In this document: positions 20,058-31,312 of the stretch, in pieces | Layout of the letters: each line of letters begins with the position of its first letter | Position numbering within the stretch: the first letter of the stretch is position 1 | NCBI GenBank assembly: GCA_022494885.1 | Contig: JAGVSM010003818.1 | Coordinates: 248,001 to 312,000, forward strand | Direction: 5' to 3' | DNA: 64,000 nt | Source of the DNA: Micrasema longulum | Taxonomy: Eukaryota > Arthropoda > Insecta > Trichoptera > Brachycentridae | Position numbers and translations under genes: made by a program | Notes under the pieces: generated by a model | Database searches by the model: none | Told to the model about the DNA's origin: nothing | What the model saw: the letters and a program-made list of their open reading frames with translations, nothing else

Positions 20058-22325
20058 TCTATATATGAAGACCTGTAATAAAATTGGGCCTAAGCACCAG
20101 AAAAGTGAAAAAAAGTTACAAGGGTTTAAAGATATACTCAGTTTTTTTGGTATACAGCATATATTTTTTTATTTTTTAAAATGTGTACAAATGTGTAAGA
20201 AATAAGTTTAGTGAAAATTATATAGTTAAATATTATTTTAAAAGGGTATAAAATAACAAAGTAATTGAGAAGGCCTTAAGACCAACTGCTATTTCATTAG
20301 TCAGGCCTAAGTGCCTAGCGTAAAAACATAAAATAGGGCCTATCACCAACATCCATTAAAATGTCTGATTTTTAATTCAAGGATGCGTAAAACTAATAAG
20401 TTTGAACAAAAAAATACATCATTTATAATGTAGGTATGTAAATTAAAAATAATAATTATTAATCAATGGAAAAAAATATCTATCATAACTCTCTACTGGA
20501 AAAGATTTTTGTAGAAATTTTTGTTTTCTTCAGAAGGCATATACTCGATCATGTTGAGTAAATCTTTTTTTTTTCGTCCGTGATCCGGCTTTGGTAATCT
20601 AATTGGCGTAGTTTATAGGTTTTTATATCGCCAATTAATTTATTTCTTTTTAAATTTAATTAATTTATTACTTGTCTTAGCTCGTGAATAGTGGCTTTCT
20701 TGTCGTGGAAACAATTTAACATGCCCGATGACTTGGTTTTCGTCTTCAAGATCGAATTTTCGATATTTTTTCTTATTACCCCTTTTTCGGTGAGGATAGT
20801 CTCTCCGCGTTTTTTTCTCTATTAGTAGGACTCGAATACCTTAATACTTACTCCAAATATATCAATAAAAGTGGCACGACAGACATTGACTACTTGACCA
20901 TTGTCATTAGGGACAGTGTAATAAACAGTACACTGCCTTTTGCTTTCTGATGGGTTTTTGTATTTCCCATTTCTCCGTCTTTTAATGTTTGAAATATGGA
21001 ATAATCCCATTAAATATGCACTTTGCTTCAACCAGTCACCTGCTTCGTAAAATTATTTATGCAACTGCAGTTTTTGATCATAAAGAAGACTTTTACAGTC
21101 ATTCTGGCACTTGCAAGTGAACTGAAAAAAAAAGTCAACTTTACGGAGGACTGTCAAAAATAACCCTAAATGCCACTTTCTAAGGTTAACATACAAGCAA
21201 TACTACAAATTATTTACCTGGGTGAATATGTATTTCACTTTTGACATTTCGAAAAGCCGTATTTTTATCGCTTTCTTGCCAAAAAATAAATATTCACCCA
21301 CCTATCTGATAATTTCGCAGGAGTAATTCGGAAAATGCCCAATGTTTCTTGTAAATTAAGCTTTAAAGCTATTTAATCTTCTAAATTATATATGAAATAC
21401 ATACTAAATTATACATGAATTTTAGTTAAAACGTTTGAATAAAATTTGTAAAATTTGGTATAACGGGGTCAATTTAGCACTTATTACAGCTATAAATATA
21501 GAAAAATCCTTTTAAAATCTCAGATAAATAAGTCTAAGTATCATGCAAATGAACATAAAATACTCCGCTATTCTTAAAATTTTAGTAATTCACTCAAAGA
21601 TTGTATTTTAAGCCGATATTTTTCCATACTAAAATAATTGAAATATCAGACGCCGTGCAATTCGAAAACGAAATTCGCCGACAATTATTTGGAATTCCCC
21701 ATACAAACATAAAATTTTTGACAGCCGGTTCTTCATTTAAAAAATGGCAGAAAATATCACTCACTATTTGGTGATCGTGTTCATCGATTTCTCCTCCCAG
21801 GCTACGTGCTTTGACCCCTGTGCACCTCAGACATCGTTTGCACACCCCTAGATTCTGAACGCTAGTTAAAACTTATCAAAAATTTGTCAAAACAGATTTT
21901 TAAAAACAAATCGGCTTACCGAAGTATTCGGAGGACTTATTGCTGGTACAATCACATTTTTAGTAGAACAATATTGTCTCCCTTGGGCTTTTAACTTTTT
22001 ATTTTCACTTAACTTATTAAAACCACTTCTTTTCCGCTTTGTTGTAAAAGGCGTATCCGGATCACAAGTCTCGCGTCCAGCCATTTTGTATGAAATGCTT
22101 AGCGCTGCGATTAATCACGTAGGCCCTTATATGCGTTAATGGGTATTGTACTTAGGCTCCATCCCATATACATGACTTCAGATTGATATAAAATATTTTT
22201 TTCTGGTACATAAATTCTAATTTGTGTTATTGGCGTAGGCATATAGAACATTTCCTCATACTCAACGTCATTTTTTATTTTTTGGTATTTAAGCCCTATT
22301 TTATTACAGGTCTTCATATAATAAT
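20058..22325 (-). mobile_element. Degenerate TIR transposon encoding a decayed minus-strand protein
   Basis: The ends at 20060-20117 and 22270-22322 are inverted repeats of about 50 bp (both start tatatgaagacctgtaataa reading inward). Minus-strand frames inside resemble pieces of one protein: 21887-22084 (starting MAGRETCDPDTPFTTKRKRS, with an NKLSENKKLKAQG segment) and 20822-21031 (RRRNGKYKNPSESKRQ, then VVNVCRATFIDIFGVS). The latter pattern, basic RRRN followed by VCR-x-x-F-x-x-x-FG, recalls uncharacterised proteins that recur in insect genomes and behave like transposon products; that link is from memory and tentative. Stops separate the pieces, so the element is dead. A short internal inverted repeat (gggtgaatat/atattcaccc) lies at 21220-21300. 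Confidence 0.5.
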
Positions 22326-22379
22326 GCACTACAGTTTGGGTTTGATTATTAACAATCTTAATTATCATGCGAAAGTTTT

Positions 22380-22600
22380 TTTACTGCAGGTATCTGGATT
22401 GACAGGCAAATTCGGCCTTGCTATTGATGCACCAATACAGCGTCTTTACATCAACAGGTTTAGATAAAGGAATGATGAGAAGATTTACATACGTTTATGA
22501 ATCTAAATTCAAAGAGTTATCTTACATGGAAATAACAAAATTGTGCCTAGTTACGAAAAAGACCCGACGACACCTACAAAATGTCTCCATAAATATCTAG
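22380..22600 (+). other. Open segment behind an acceptor-like site, unidentified
   Basis: A strong acceptor-like ttttttactgcag ends at 22389 and is followed by open reading on two frames (VSGLTGKFGLAIDAPIQRLY in one; GLDKGMMRRFTYVYESKFKE in the next). No family is recognised. It might be a decayed transposon or host exon, or chance. Confidence 0.2.
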
Positions 22601-22965
22601 TAAACGTGCATTATTAATTATGTTTAAATGACATTAGGTATTTCTGTGGCAATGTACAGGTGAAGTTAAATAAGTAAAAAAGTGAAAGCTCTAATAGCAC
22701 CGAAAAACATACAACTATTTTTAATCATTAATTAACTAGGATACTTAATCACTCAAACCACTCAAAATTACCAAAAAAACTTATCAACTTATTATAATCT
22801 CATTAGGAGTCAAACTTGAATATAACAACTCACAACAATTTCTATGTTGTTTTTTCTAATACAATATGATGCGATCAAGTTGTATCAGAATAATAATAGA
22901 GAGTTGTATATTTCAAATTGTAGTATGCACATTATCAAACACATAATAATTTTATTTCTATTTAC

Positions 22966-23020
22966 CAAAGTGAATTATTTACAACTCGCTGAAAATGGAC
23001 CCCAAAATTGAATTTTAGTC
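22966..23020 (+). repeat. SINE family B body fragment
   Basis: gtgaattatttacaactcgc followed by tgaaaatggaccccaaaa matches the body of the SINE at 2619-2792. Confidence 0.55.
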
Positions 23021-23145
23021 ATAATCGGAAAAACGCCATATCAAAATGTTTAAAAACACATGATTTATTTATTCATAAATTTATCGTATATGCATAAGTA
23101 CATTTTTTTCCAAGAATCTATGTAACTAAGAGCATCATAACATGC

Positions 23146-23232
23146 ATATTATAGTGTCCTCTGGTTAGGTTGGTCTCCATCGAACATGGATCAGCCTGTT
23201 CATAAATGGAGATTTTTGTGAATGAAAGTATA
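23146..23232 (-). repeat. Dispersed repeat E, copy 2
   Basis: Inverted relative of 17930-18006 (ggtctccatcgaacatgg, then aaatggagatttt). Confidence 0.55.
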
Positions 23233-23324
23233 AGAAGACAGTTATTGAGACAGCTAAAAGTACTTAATTCCAGAAAATAAAACTAAACGTTACATTTAAA
23301 TTAGAAATGTTGAAAAAATGTTGG

Positions 23325-23375
23325 CTGCCTCCGTGGTGTAGTGGTTAAGACGCTAGACTCACGAACGGAAGGTTA
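23325..23375 (+). repeat. SINE head fragment, tRNA-like
   Basis: gctgcctccgtggtgtagtg followed by gttaagacgctagactcacg has an A box and anticodon-arm-like sequence but no B box or body. It is an isolated fragment. Confidence 0.45.
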
Positions 23376-23440
23376 CAAGAATGTCATTTAAATATAAATG
23401 AAATTGGAATAATTATAAAAAGAACCAGAAATACATATAT

Positions 23441-23612
23441 CGATACGTGGTCCCGTGGCTAGTGTCTCGGACTCACGGACCAAAGGTCCGTGGTTTGAAT
23501 CCCATTCTACTCCAACTTGATTTCATTTTCTAATAGTGAGTTATTTACAACTCGTTGAAAATGGCCCTCAAAATGAAATATTTGGGTAAATCATAAGAAC
23601 GCAAATATTTCT
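23441..23612 (+). repeat. tRNA-derived SINE, family B, full copy
   Basis: The head (gtggtcccgtggctagtgtc) and body are close to the 2619 copy. The B box region reads GGTTTGAATCC. It ends aagaacgcaaatatttc. Confidence 0.8.
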
Positions 23613-24319
23613 TTCCTAAAAAAATTTATAGCAATACATAAGAATGCATATAATATAAGTACCGATCGGGTATGAATTTATTAGCACCTACATGTATATA
23701 TATATTTTTTTAATTCACGCTGCACTATTTATATGTAGGTACTTAGAATTTATTTGCATTTTAACTTTTGACTTGACCACTTCCTCCGAACTTCATCTTT
23801 ATCCTATTTCGATCTTCGATCGTTCCGATCTTAAACGCTACGTTTTAAACGATCGAAGTTAAACGCTAGTAATTTATAATATTGAATTAATAAAAAAATC
23901 GTGTTTCCCTTGAAATAGGTACACATTTAACTGGAGTTATTGGAGACTTAACACATATCAAAAATAAATAAATGTTTTGTTGATTTTCAAACAGAGATGG
24001 AGATATCAATAGAATTATGATAAGAGGTATAAATGCACCTAAATAACTAGCATCAATTCCTAAATTATAATCCTTTCTTTCTCTGTTGAAATATTTTTCA
24101 ATAAACTCCCCTGAAGGTTAAAATCCAGTACTTTTTATACACAGTATATTTAAGGGCAATTGTATATAATTTATTGGTACATGAATACATTTTTTAATAC
24201 AACAGTACCCAGTAATATAAAAACATCATTCTTTAAATCCGTAATCGTTAATACGTATTTATGATTTTTTTTTTAAATACTTGTATTTTTTTAATATTTC
24301 TAAATTCTTAATTTTTTTA

Positions 24320-24444
24320 GGCATTTACAACCAGTTGCGAACAACTACGATTGAACAATCGAAATCAACTTGTGATAGAGTAGGGTTCGACCCTCGGATC
24401 TCTGATCCGTGAGTCCGCGACACTACCGCGGGATCATAGTTCAG
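24320..24444 (-). repeat. tRNA-derived SINE, family B, minus strand
   Basis: Read on the minus strand: gatcccgcggtagtgtcgcg, then actcacggatcagag, then GGTCGAACCC in the B-box region, then ctactctatcacaagttg and a diverged body to 24320. Confidence 0.7.
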
Positions 24445-27016
24445 TGTTAATGATATGGTAAAAGCATTATTTTATTAAAATATATGTTTAACGATTTGAT
24501 TGTACATGGCCACGAACGGCGCTCATTCATTTAAGTACCAGCTAATAAAAATTATTAAAGATGAATAAGAAGAGAAGAATGTAATTGAAATACAAGAAAA
24601 ATAAATAAACTCATGTATGTTTATACATTTGTGTAATGGGAGTGTACAAAATTAGTATTAATATTTGAAATAATCATTTTACAGTGGAGGGAGTTATTTC
24701 CAGAGCTGTATTGTTTTACTTTCTTATAATGCCTAGGCAAAGAGTGAAATTTTTTCACATAAACAAAAAGAAATACAATATTCGCTGAACTTATTGTTTC
24801 TATGATTACAAGTGAACGGAACAACATGTCTTAACAAATAAAATAATCAGTAATACCTAACTTCATCCGGTTTGACATTCACCTTGTCGCATATCAAGTT
24901 CCTTTGGCGCACAATGGCGGAGGTTGATTAAACTCGGATAACCTTCTCTAAATCATTATAACATAAATATAAAATTCTCACAATTTATCATTAGGCATTA
25001 CTCAATCACCACTATTTGGTGTGAAAGATGTTGTAAGTCGGGAATAAGACCAATCATCAAGGACTTCATTTCACGATTATTCCGAATGAAGCATTATTTA
25101 GATGAAGACGAAAAAGATTATCTTGACCACATTATTCATTATGTACTTATTGGAAAACTTTAAAGTGGAGAAATTTGACCTTTTGATGCCTATGTTGTGG
25201 TTGCAACATTTTAAGTATGAAATTTAAAGTATTAATTGATTTATACACTTTATACACATGTAAAATTCATATATATAGGTTTATGATCTTGAAAAAATAC
25301 ATTTTTAAGATGTGAGTGGATTCTATTTTACATGCATAATAGAATTACGTTGATTTATGTTGTTTTTCTTTTATTCTTATACAATATTAAAAAGAATACA
25401 AAATAAGTTGTACATGATGTGTACTCGTTAGTTAAAATTTGTTCCCAAGAGATTAATCGCAAAAGCTGAGAGAGTATAGTCTTGTTATTCTGACAGTATA
25501 TGTCGTATTCCCGACAAATGCGAACCAAAATTGTGTGGTTTATTGCATTGCCTGAAAACAAAGACAGTTTGAATATCTTCCGATGCCTGCGTGCTCTCAA
25601 TCCAGCATTATATACAGTTATATTTTCTAGAGACATTTTTAGAGAATAAAAACAACAACATCACTGAAAATATTTACATATTATATAACAATTTTATAAA
25701 CCATTTACAGAACACTTAATAGATAATTGTTCACAAACTATGAATTATACTAACTTGAAATGGAACACAAAAAAAATTAAAGAAAACTTTAATTATAAGT
25801 ATGGTTTGCATTATATGGGTACATATATTTTGGTGATTAAATTACTTCATAAAAAATTTGAGAATACAAATCACAATATAATATGATAAACCAAATATAA
25901 CAGCATAACGATTTTAATGGAGGTTCTAGCAGTGCGTCAGTACACGTTTACACTAGAACAAATTACATCAGTACTTTTTTTCATTTGATTTTTTAAATTT
26001 AACAACACGCCAAAGGGGCTTTTACAAAAATAATACAGGTTAGTACAAACATAGTAATAATTTTAATAATAAACAAACACGATATTTTTTTAAAGACATA
26101 TAAAACAAAATTAGCATGCTACAATGCAAAATCAAAAGTAAAACTTCGCCTTATAAAAAATAGAAAAATATGGATATAATGTAGCATTAATAGTTAAGTA
26201 TGAAAATGTTAAATATTTTTTTTTAAATTAAAAAAATTCAGAAAAAGTATAAGATTATAATAATAGACATCAAAAACAGAGAAAATTTCACGAAAAATAA
26301 AGTTTTATAACAACTTTTATAATTGGCTTTAAACAATCTAGGTATTTAAGAACGTTTCAAAATGAATAATTGTCATTTCAAAATGTCTATATCACAAGTA
26401 AATTTGCTGGCTAAGGAGTGTAAACGCGGAATCGGAGAGTATCATACATAGTTAGTATCTACGTATGTAGTTGCAAACAATTCTGTACTTCTAGTACATG
26501 AATTCGGTATTTTTAAGTTCATAAGATTCAGGCTTTCACAACAATCTAGTCTGAATATCTACATATTTGATTATAAAATTCGTTGCGTTTTGACTATTTC
26601 TCATTCTATAGTAGATGCCTCTACATGATTGAATAGTTTACTTGAAATCCCTTATTGTAAGTCCAAACTCGGGCAAAGACATTCATTTTACATAGCTCCA
26701 AAACTATTTCATGCATTTCATAAGAACAACATGATGGAGATTAATTATTTGAAGTTGTTTCGATATTTTTTTTTTTATGGAAACTATGGATAAAAAAACA
26801 GATTTAAATATCTGAATAGAATATACTTAAGGAAGAGTCTTAAATACATAAAATAAAGTAATATGCTAATTAAAAATACTTAACTTAAATATCAATACAT
26901 AGATGGCGCTCCAACTCGCTTGTGAATGGTTTCTCATTTAATAACAAATATACAAAAATCAAAAATGTTACCTGTGTCGATATTCGCTAATAAGCGGAAT
27001 GGGGAATGTTGTAGTA
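24445..27016. other. Intron, no gene supported
   Basis: A start-less plus frame at about 24990-25162 (ending MKHYLDEDEKDYLDHIIHYV) and a minus frame at 25355-25636 read like protein but match no family I know. The rest is AT-rich. Confidence 0.35.
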
Positions 27017-27120
27017 CGTAAAGTGGCCACTTAACCCAGCCAATGACAGGTCATAAGCCCTGTAAACGCTCGAATATCCATAATCATGAATTTGAAAAAA
27101 TTCTACCTCATCTCTGTAGG
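27017..27120. repeat. Foldback family half copy
   Basis: gtaaagtggccacttaaccc, then agccaatgacaggtcataag, then ccctgtaaacgc equals the right arm of the 9.6-10.1 kb element. The left arm is absent. Confidence 0.65.
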
Positions 27121-27511
27121 GATATTAATAATAAAAAAAAAAGAATATACTTTCACTATATTTTTTAATTTTTGCGACAGGAAAATTGTGTTCTAATAAA
27201 TATAAGCACCCATTTTTAAACTTTTTAATATCTACCGTAATTCTTTCAGTAGACTTTATTTCAATTTTAAAAAAAATATTTACCCACACACAGGCCATGT
27301 CTTTGTAGGATTTTTTAGTGTTAATTTAACAGTTTATTTTTGTATTTGTAACGTATGTATTTATACCTATTGTAAAATGCAAAGAAAAAATGTTATAAAT
27401 TAAAAATAATAATAATATAGAAGAACACAATAAAACTAGTTGTTTCCATCTTGATGCGTGTTATTATAAAAATCTTGGCTAAAAATTAAATATTACACAA
27501 TTTCAAAAATC

Positions 27512-27680
27512 ATCATCATTTCCTTTCCGCACCTAATGGTGCATAAAAAATTAAAAATGCATAGGACATTGCATTGCTACACCAACTGCAGCGTATCTTG
27601 ATCATTTTTTTTGTTGCATGAAGGTAAGATGATTGTTTCGGTTTCCAGTCCACGGACTATGAAATATTTTAGGGTAAATA
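27512..27680 (-). repeat. SINE family A body, headless, minus strand
   Basis: tccgcacctaatggtgcata, then cattgcattgctacaccaac, then tccagtccacggactatg is the inverted body of the 489-752 SINE. The tRNA-like head is missing. Confidence 0.7.
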
Positions 27681-27729
27681 AAGTTAAAAAATACATATTA
27701 ATTAGTTTCAGTAAAAAAATAATCTATAC

Positions 27730-27815
27730 TATGAGGAGATGAGGAAGTAAAAGTGAGAAGGAAAGAATAACAGGAAAGGAACAAATCTAATATTCAAATA
27801 GTGACATTTCAACCG
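27730..27815 (-). repeat. CR1/Jockey-like LINE 3' UTR fragment, minus strand
   Basis: Shares order and motifs with 15186-15280 (gaggaagtaaaagtgagaag, then caaatagtgacatttc). Confidence 0.45.
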
Positions 27816-27978
27816 TGATTGAAAAAGTGTCTCTGACATTAGTTATTTTTAATTATATCATCATTATCAAATCCTTATTCGTAACCGATGATGCGTAGGA
27901 AACTGCATTGTTAAATGAAAAGTTCTTTTTACACGGTTTAAGTGATCGAATTAATCACTGATATTGTTTGATTCGCAG

Positions 27979-28321
27979 ATGGGACCCGAAGAAGCGCTTC
28001 ACGCCGGAGCAGGCCACCCGACACGAGTGGCTGCAGCCGGCGCAGGTTAAGACGCCCTGCAACCAGCCGCCGAGCCCGCTGGGGGCGCCGCGCCTGCCGC
28101 CGCTGCCCGCGCCCGCGCCCGCCCCCGCGCACGCGCACAAGGAGCCGGCCAAGGCGGCCGCCATGACGAACAGCGTGAGCGACCTGGAGTCGGCGCACCA
28201 GTACTCGCTGTACCGCCTGTACCACGGCAAGAAGCCGCTGGCCAAGCTGAGCGCGCCGCACGGCTCCATGCACCACTCGCAGTCCACGGGGGACGTGTCC
28301 GCCATGTTCGGCCAGGCGTGA
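27979..28321 (+). CDS. Dyrk: DYRK-family kinase, last coding exon (end of kinase domain plus C-terminal tail)
   Basis: The acceptor (gtttgattcgcag) ends at 27978. The first base, A, completes the Glu codon begun by GA at 4650-4651, so the phases of the two exons match exactly and read CLE|WDPKKRFTPEQATRHEWLQP. That is the DYRK subdomain XI signature (WDP-x-x-R-x-TP-x-x-A-x-x-H-x-W). After the kinase end come about 93 residues: a Pro/Ala-rich run (PAPAPAPAHAH), then a less biased tail with SDLESAHQYSLYRLYHGKK and a final SMHHSQSTGDVSAMFGQA before TGA at 28319-28321. Nearly every codon ends in G or C; only two sense codons (CGA, GTT) do not. The penultimate exon and its surroundings are AT-rich. 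Long open frames on the opposite strand are by-products of this GC bias. The intron between the two exons is 23,327 bp. Confidence 0.9.
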
Positions 28322-28395
28322 TACTCGAGGCGCGAGCGGCACTCCGACCGCCGGTACTGAGCAGGAGTACTGTCAGTCAGGCCGTCAGGCGGTTC

Positions 28396-28441
28396 AGGGG
28401 GCGTATTCGCAAATACCCGACGCGTTATCCGCCCGGGATGT
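28396..28441 (+). repeat. Inverted repeat F, left arm, in the DYRK 3' flank
   Basis: cgtattcgcaaatacccgac, then gcgttatccgcccgggatg. The reverse complement of 28727-28771 agrees at most positions. A third short relative (cgtgttatccacccc) is at 28500-28514. Confidence 0.6.
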
Positions 28442-28550
28442 TTCGGAATCCACGCGAAGTCGCGTCGCAAGTAGCAGACGTATCGGATGGAGATACCGGA
28501 CGTGTTATCCACCCCAGTAATCACCGAAACAAACAGAATTCTTTTATAAG

Positions 28551-28652
28551 ACATTTATGACGTAGCCGAGATACTACGATAAAAAGAAAAATGTTTATGT
28601 TGAGTGACGTTAGCAGGCGCCTCTCAGGGGTGATTTTGTGACATAACGAAAT
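28551..28652 (-). repeat. Single unit of the 114-bp repeat family found at 57.9-58.4 kb
   Basis: tgacgttagcaggcgc at 28605-28620 is the exact reverse complement of 57985-58000. The flanks also match in order (cgtagccgagata, then aaatgtttatgttgagtgac, then caggggtgattttgtgac). Confidence 0.7.
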
Positions 28653-28726
28653 TGAACAGTGTTAATTTATCAATAACAAGCGCCTGAGTGATTCCGAAAC
28701 ATGGTGCTTTTCCGAGTGATACCGAA

Positions 28727-28771
28727 CCATCCCGAGTGGATAACGTGCCGGGTATTTACGAATATGCGTCC
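28727..28771 (-). repeat. Inverted repeat F, right arm
   Basis: The reverse complement reads atattcgtaaatacccggca, then cgttatccactcgggatgg. It pairs with 28396-28441 with mismatches, leaving a loop of about 290 bases in an RNA. Confidence 0.6.
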
Positions 28772-30659
28772 CGTGGCCGCGGACGGAGAACGGACGCTGG
28801 ACGGGGACATGAACCCGGACAATGGACGCTCGATCTGTGCGCCATTCTATCGTCTTTCTAAATCTCGCCAAATATATTGAGACTTTGAATGAAAGGTGGA
28901 GGCGACTGGTGCTCTCGTCGGGAGAAAGGCGACGTAACAGAAGTAGATTAGTTAAGTTATCGCTGTGTTATCGAATGTCTCAAAGTAATGCTCTCTAAGT
29001 ATAAAAGGATAATTGATATCATATTCGAGAATGGTCCCACGAGTAACTTTATAAGTTTGGTAGACGGGTTCCAGCGCGCTATCGTAGTTTGGAAAATATT
29101 TGAGCCGCCCTGGCGTCACCTACATATTTCTGGTCATATCCCCTCACTATTCTAAACGTGTATCTAGTGGAAAATTAAATTTATCTTGACCAATATTTAA
29201 AGACCACTTAAAATTAAAGCCCAATAATTTTATTTCTCGATCATTAAAGTTTCTTTGAAGTGCGATCGAATTTATATCTTGGTTTCGCAGATTGTCTACC
29301 GCTGCTCAATTTATCCCTAGAGTGAAGCTAAAATACTTTCTAGTTATCAAAATTGTACACGTCATCAGTTATAAGCCAACTAAAATATCATCAATTTATA
29401 TTGAATAAGTGTTTTATGTCCTCTAAGTAAACTTTAAAAATGAAAATGTTCAAAAATATCAATCGTCAAGAGGATTTAATATTAATTGAGTTTCTAGAAT
29501 ATATACCATATACATAAACGTGTTATTTTCAATATTTGGATCTAAAGCATCAAATAACTGTTTTAAAAAAATTAGTCATATTAGTATAATCATTTTGAAG
29601 CAAGAATCATTTTCTCGCAAAGCAATGGAATTCGTTTGTAAAACTCTCATACTTATAAAGTAGCCTTTTCATATTTGTTTTCTATTACATGGTTGGAGAT
29701 ATTGTTTCAATTTGAGAATTGTATGCTTAAGAAATCTTTGATTGCCAAATATTTATCTAGTCGATCATTACTAATTTATATGTTAAATTTAATTGTTGTA
29801 CTAACAATTTAGTTAAATGGGTGTCAGTATACGGCCTGCATCAAATGCATCGATTTACTCTGGCCAATATGTGATTTAATTTTAAAATTAGCATTAAGCG
29901 CTATTAGCTATTGTAGATACGCAGAAAGTACACCCTCTAAGAAGTACAGTAATTACGAAAAACTTTTACGACAATGTACACAAATATAATTTAGTATCCT
30001 CAGTTATAGTTCGTATTACGCAACGAAGTCTTTGTTGTCTCCAAACAAAGATGATCAGCTTCTTTGACTTCCTTCTAAATTGCCTCCTTTAGAATGAGTT
30101 ATTACTTCATTCATTGGGAAGATACCATTTTTGAATAATTATGGTCATTCATAATTGGACAACTTTCTTCCGCGTACATAACACACTACCGGAGCAGTTT
30201 CGCCAGCCAGATCTACTCAGCTATGCTCTCATTGTTCAATGTTCAGTGCTCAGCATTCTTCAGATATACCAACGAACATATATTATTTACTAATGTATTG
30301 CATACAATGCGGAGACTTATGAAACTACCCATACACGGTGTGTGCTTTCCTTTCTTGAGTCAATGGTGCATGTGTTCATATAAATTCACTAATTTGATTC
30401 GTGTCATAGATTTGCCCAACCATTTAGTGAATTATCAGCGTGTAATCAGTGATCAGGAAATTAACCGAAGTAACATTGTCACCCATAATGATCTGATATA
30501 TATATATATTAAAGCGTGTAATGCGGCCATCGATGTAAAAAGGGCACAATCGTTCTTTTTCTGACAAAAATTTAAGAAGTATTTGTCCTTACTCGCAAAC
30601 AACCTAAACAATCAATAATCATTTTATGTCAAAGTAGAAAAATGTACGATTTCAATAAT

Positions 30660-30665
30660 AATAAA
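30660..30665 (+). terminator. Candidate poly(A) signal AATAAA for the DYRK-family gene
   Basis: Canonical AATAAA followed within 10-30 bases by a T/GT-rich downstream element. It is 2.3 kb after the stop codon. An earlier ATTAAA at 29243 is an alternative. In such AT-rich DNA the hexamer is frequent, so this is only a candidate. Confidence 0.3.
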
Positions 30666-31169
30666 TTGTTGTACTGACTTATGTGGCTGTATCTATAGAC
30701 GTAATTAACATTATCAATGTATCTTCGTAATATGTATGTGTACTTATTGTTCAAATATTCATTTTAGATTAGACATTGTTGTAATTACTTATTAAAGAAG
30801 TGATATTGGACCATACGAAAATCGGTTTGTCTGAGAGAATAAATTTAGTTATACGTGTTAGGTGTGTGGGCTGTTGTGGTCAAGTTTGTTAGGGGAATCG
30901 AGTTGAGCTTAATCGTAACTACACTTGTTAGTGTTCCCGAAACGGTGGCGGTGGTATTTTAGTTCAAAATAGAAAATATTTTTATGAAAATGGACTTAGA
31001 ATAGCTAACTCATCATATAATCACCGTAGAAATCATACATACTAATAACGGAATCGATGTGACCTCTTTCTATAGTAACTTCTGTAATAGATCATTAATA
31101 CCAATCTTATAAATGTTTATTTAAGATGTTATGTACCTACGTATAATTTTTATATCCACGATTTTATAG
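30666..31169. other. AT-rich flank, nothing recognised
   Basis: No coding or repeat signal seen. Confidence 0.35.
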
Positions 31170-31312
31170 TGCGGATCTTAAGGTTGAAGATAATATTGAA
31201 TACTGTTGCTCAAAATATCAAAGCTCCCTTTCAATTTTTACAAAAAAATCTGCGCTGTCAAAAATTAAAAAAAAACATATTGAATTTTTGCTTCGTAATC
31301 TTAAGATCCAGA
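31170..31312. repeat. Small foldback (possible MITE)
   Basis: gcggatcttaaggttgaaga at the left is mirrored by gtaatcttaagatccag at the right, and an AATATTGAAT-type stretch is mirrored inside. It is about 140 bp. There is no clear target duplication. Confidence 0.4.

Larger units (their letters stand above)
4652..27978 (+). other. 23.3-kb intron of the DYRK-family gene
   Basis: It is bounded by GTAAGT at 4652 and TTCGCAG ending at 27978, with compatible phase (two bases plus one base of a Glu codon). It contains no other exon I can join in frame. Its content is listed separately: one RTE fragment with a nested SINE, six or more SINE copies, one full foldback MITE and one half copy, four PLE/hammerhead loci, one degenerate TIR transposon and simple repeats. 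Confidence 0.85.
28322..30665 (+). other. Presumed 3' UTR and 3' flank of the DYRK-family gene
   Basis: The GC-rich composition of the last exon fades gradually until about 28.9 kb, then returns to the AT-rich background. Candidate poly(A) signals are ATTAAA at 29243-29248 and AATAAA at 30660-30665, the latter followed by a GT-rich stretch (ttgttgtactgacttatgtgg). The true 3' end cannot be fixed from sequence alone. The region contains an inverted repeat pair and one dispersed 114-bp-family unit, listed separately. An open frame at 30223-30564 has no recognisable homology and I do not call it a gene. Confidence 0.45.

Noticed and set aside
27938..28554. Long minus-strand open frames (134 and 199 codons) opposite the last DYRK exon
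   Set aside because: They arise from the extreme GC3 and Pro/Ala-rich sequence of the real exon; arginine-rich composition and no homology.
28318..28871. Open frames downstream of the kinase stop on both strands that share an IRKYP-x-RYP-x-GM pattern
   Set aside because: The similarity is explained by the inverted DNA repeat at 28396/28771, not by a protein.
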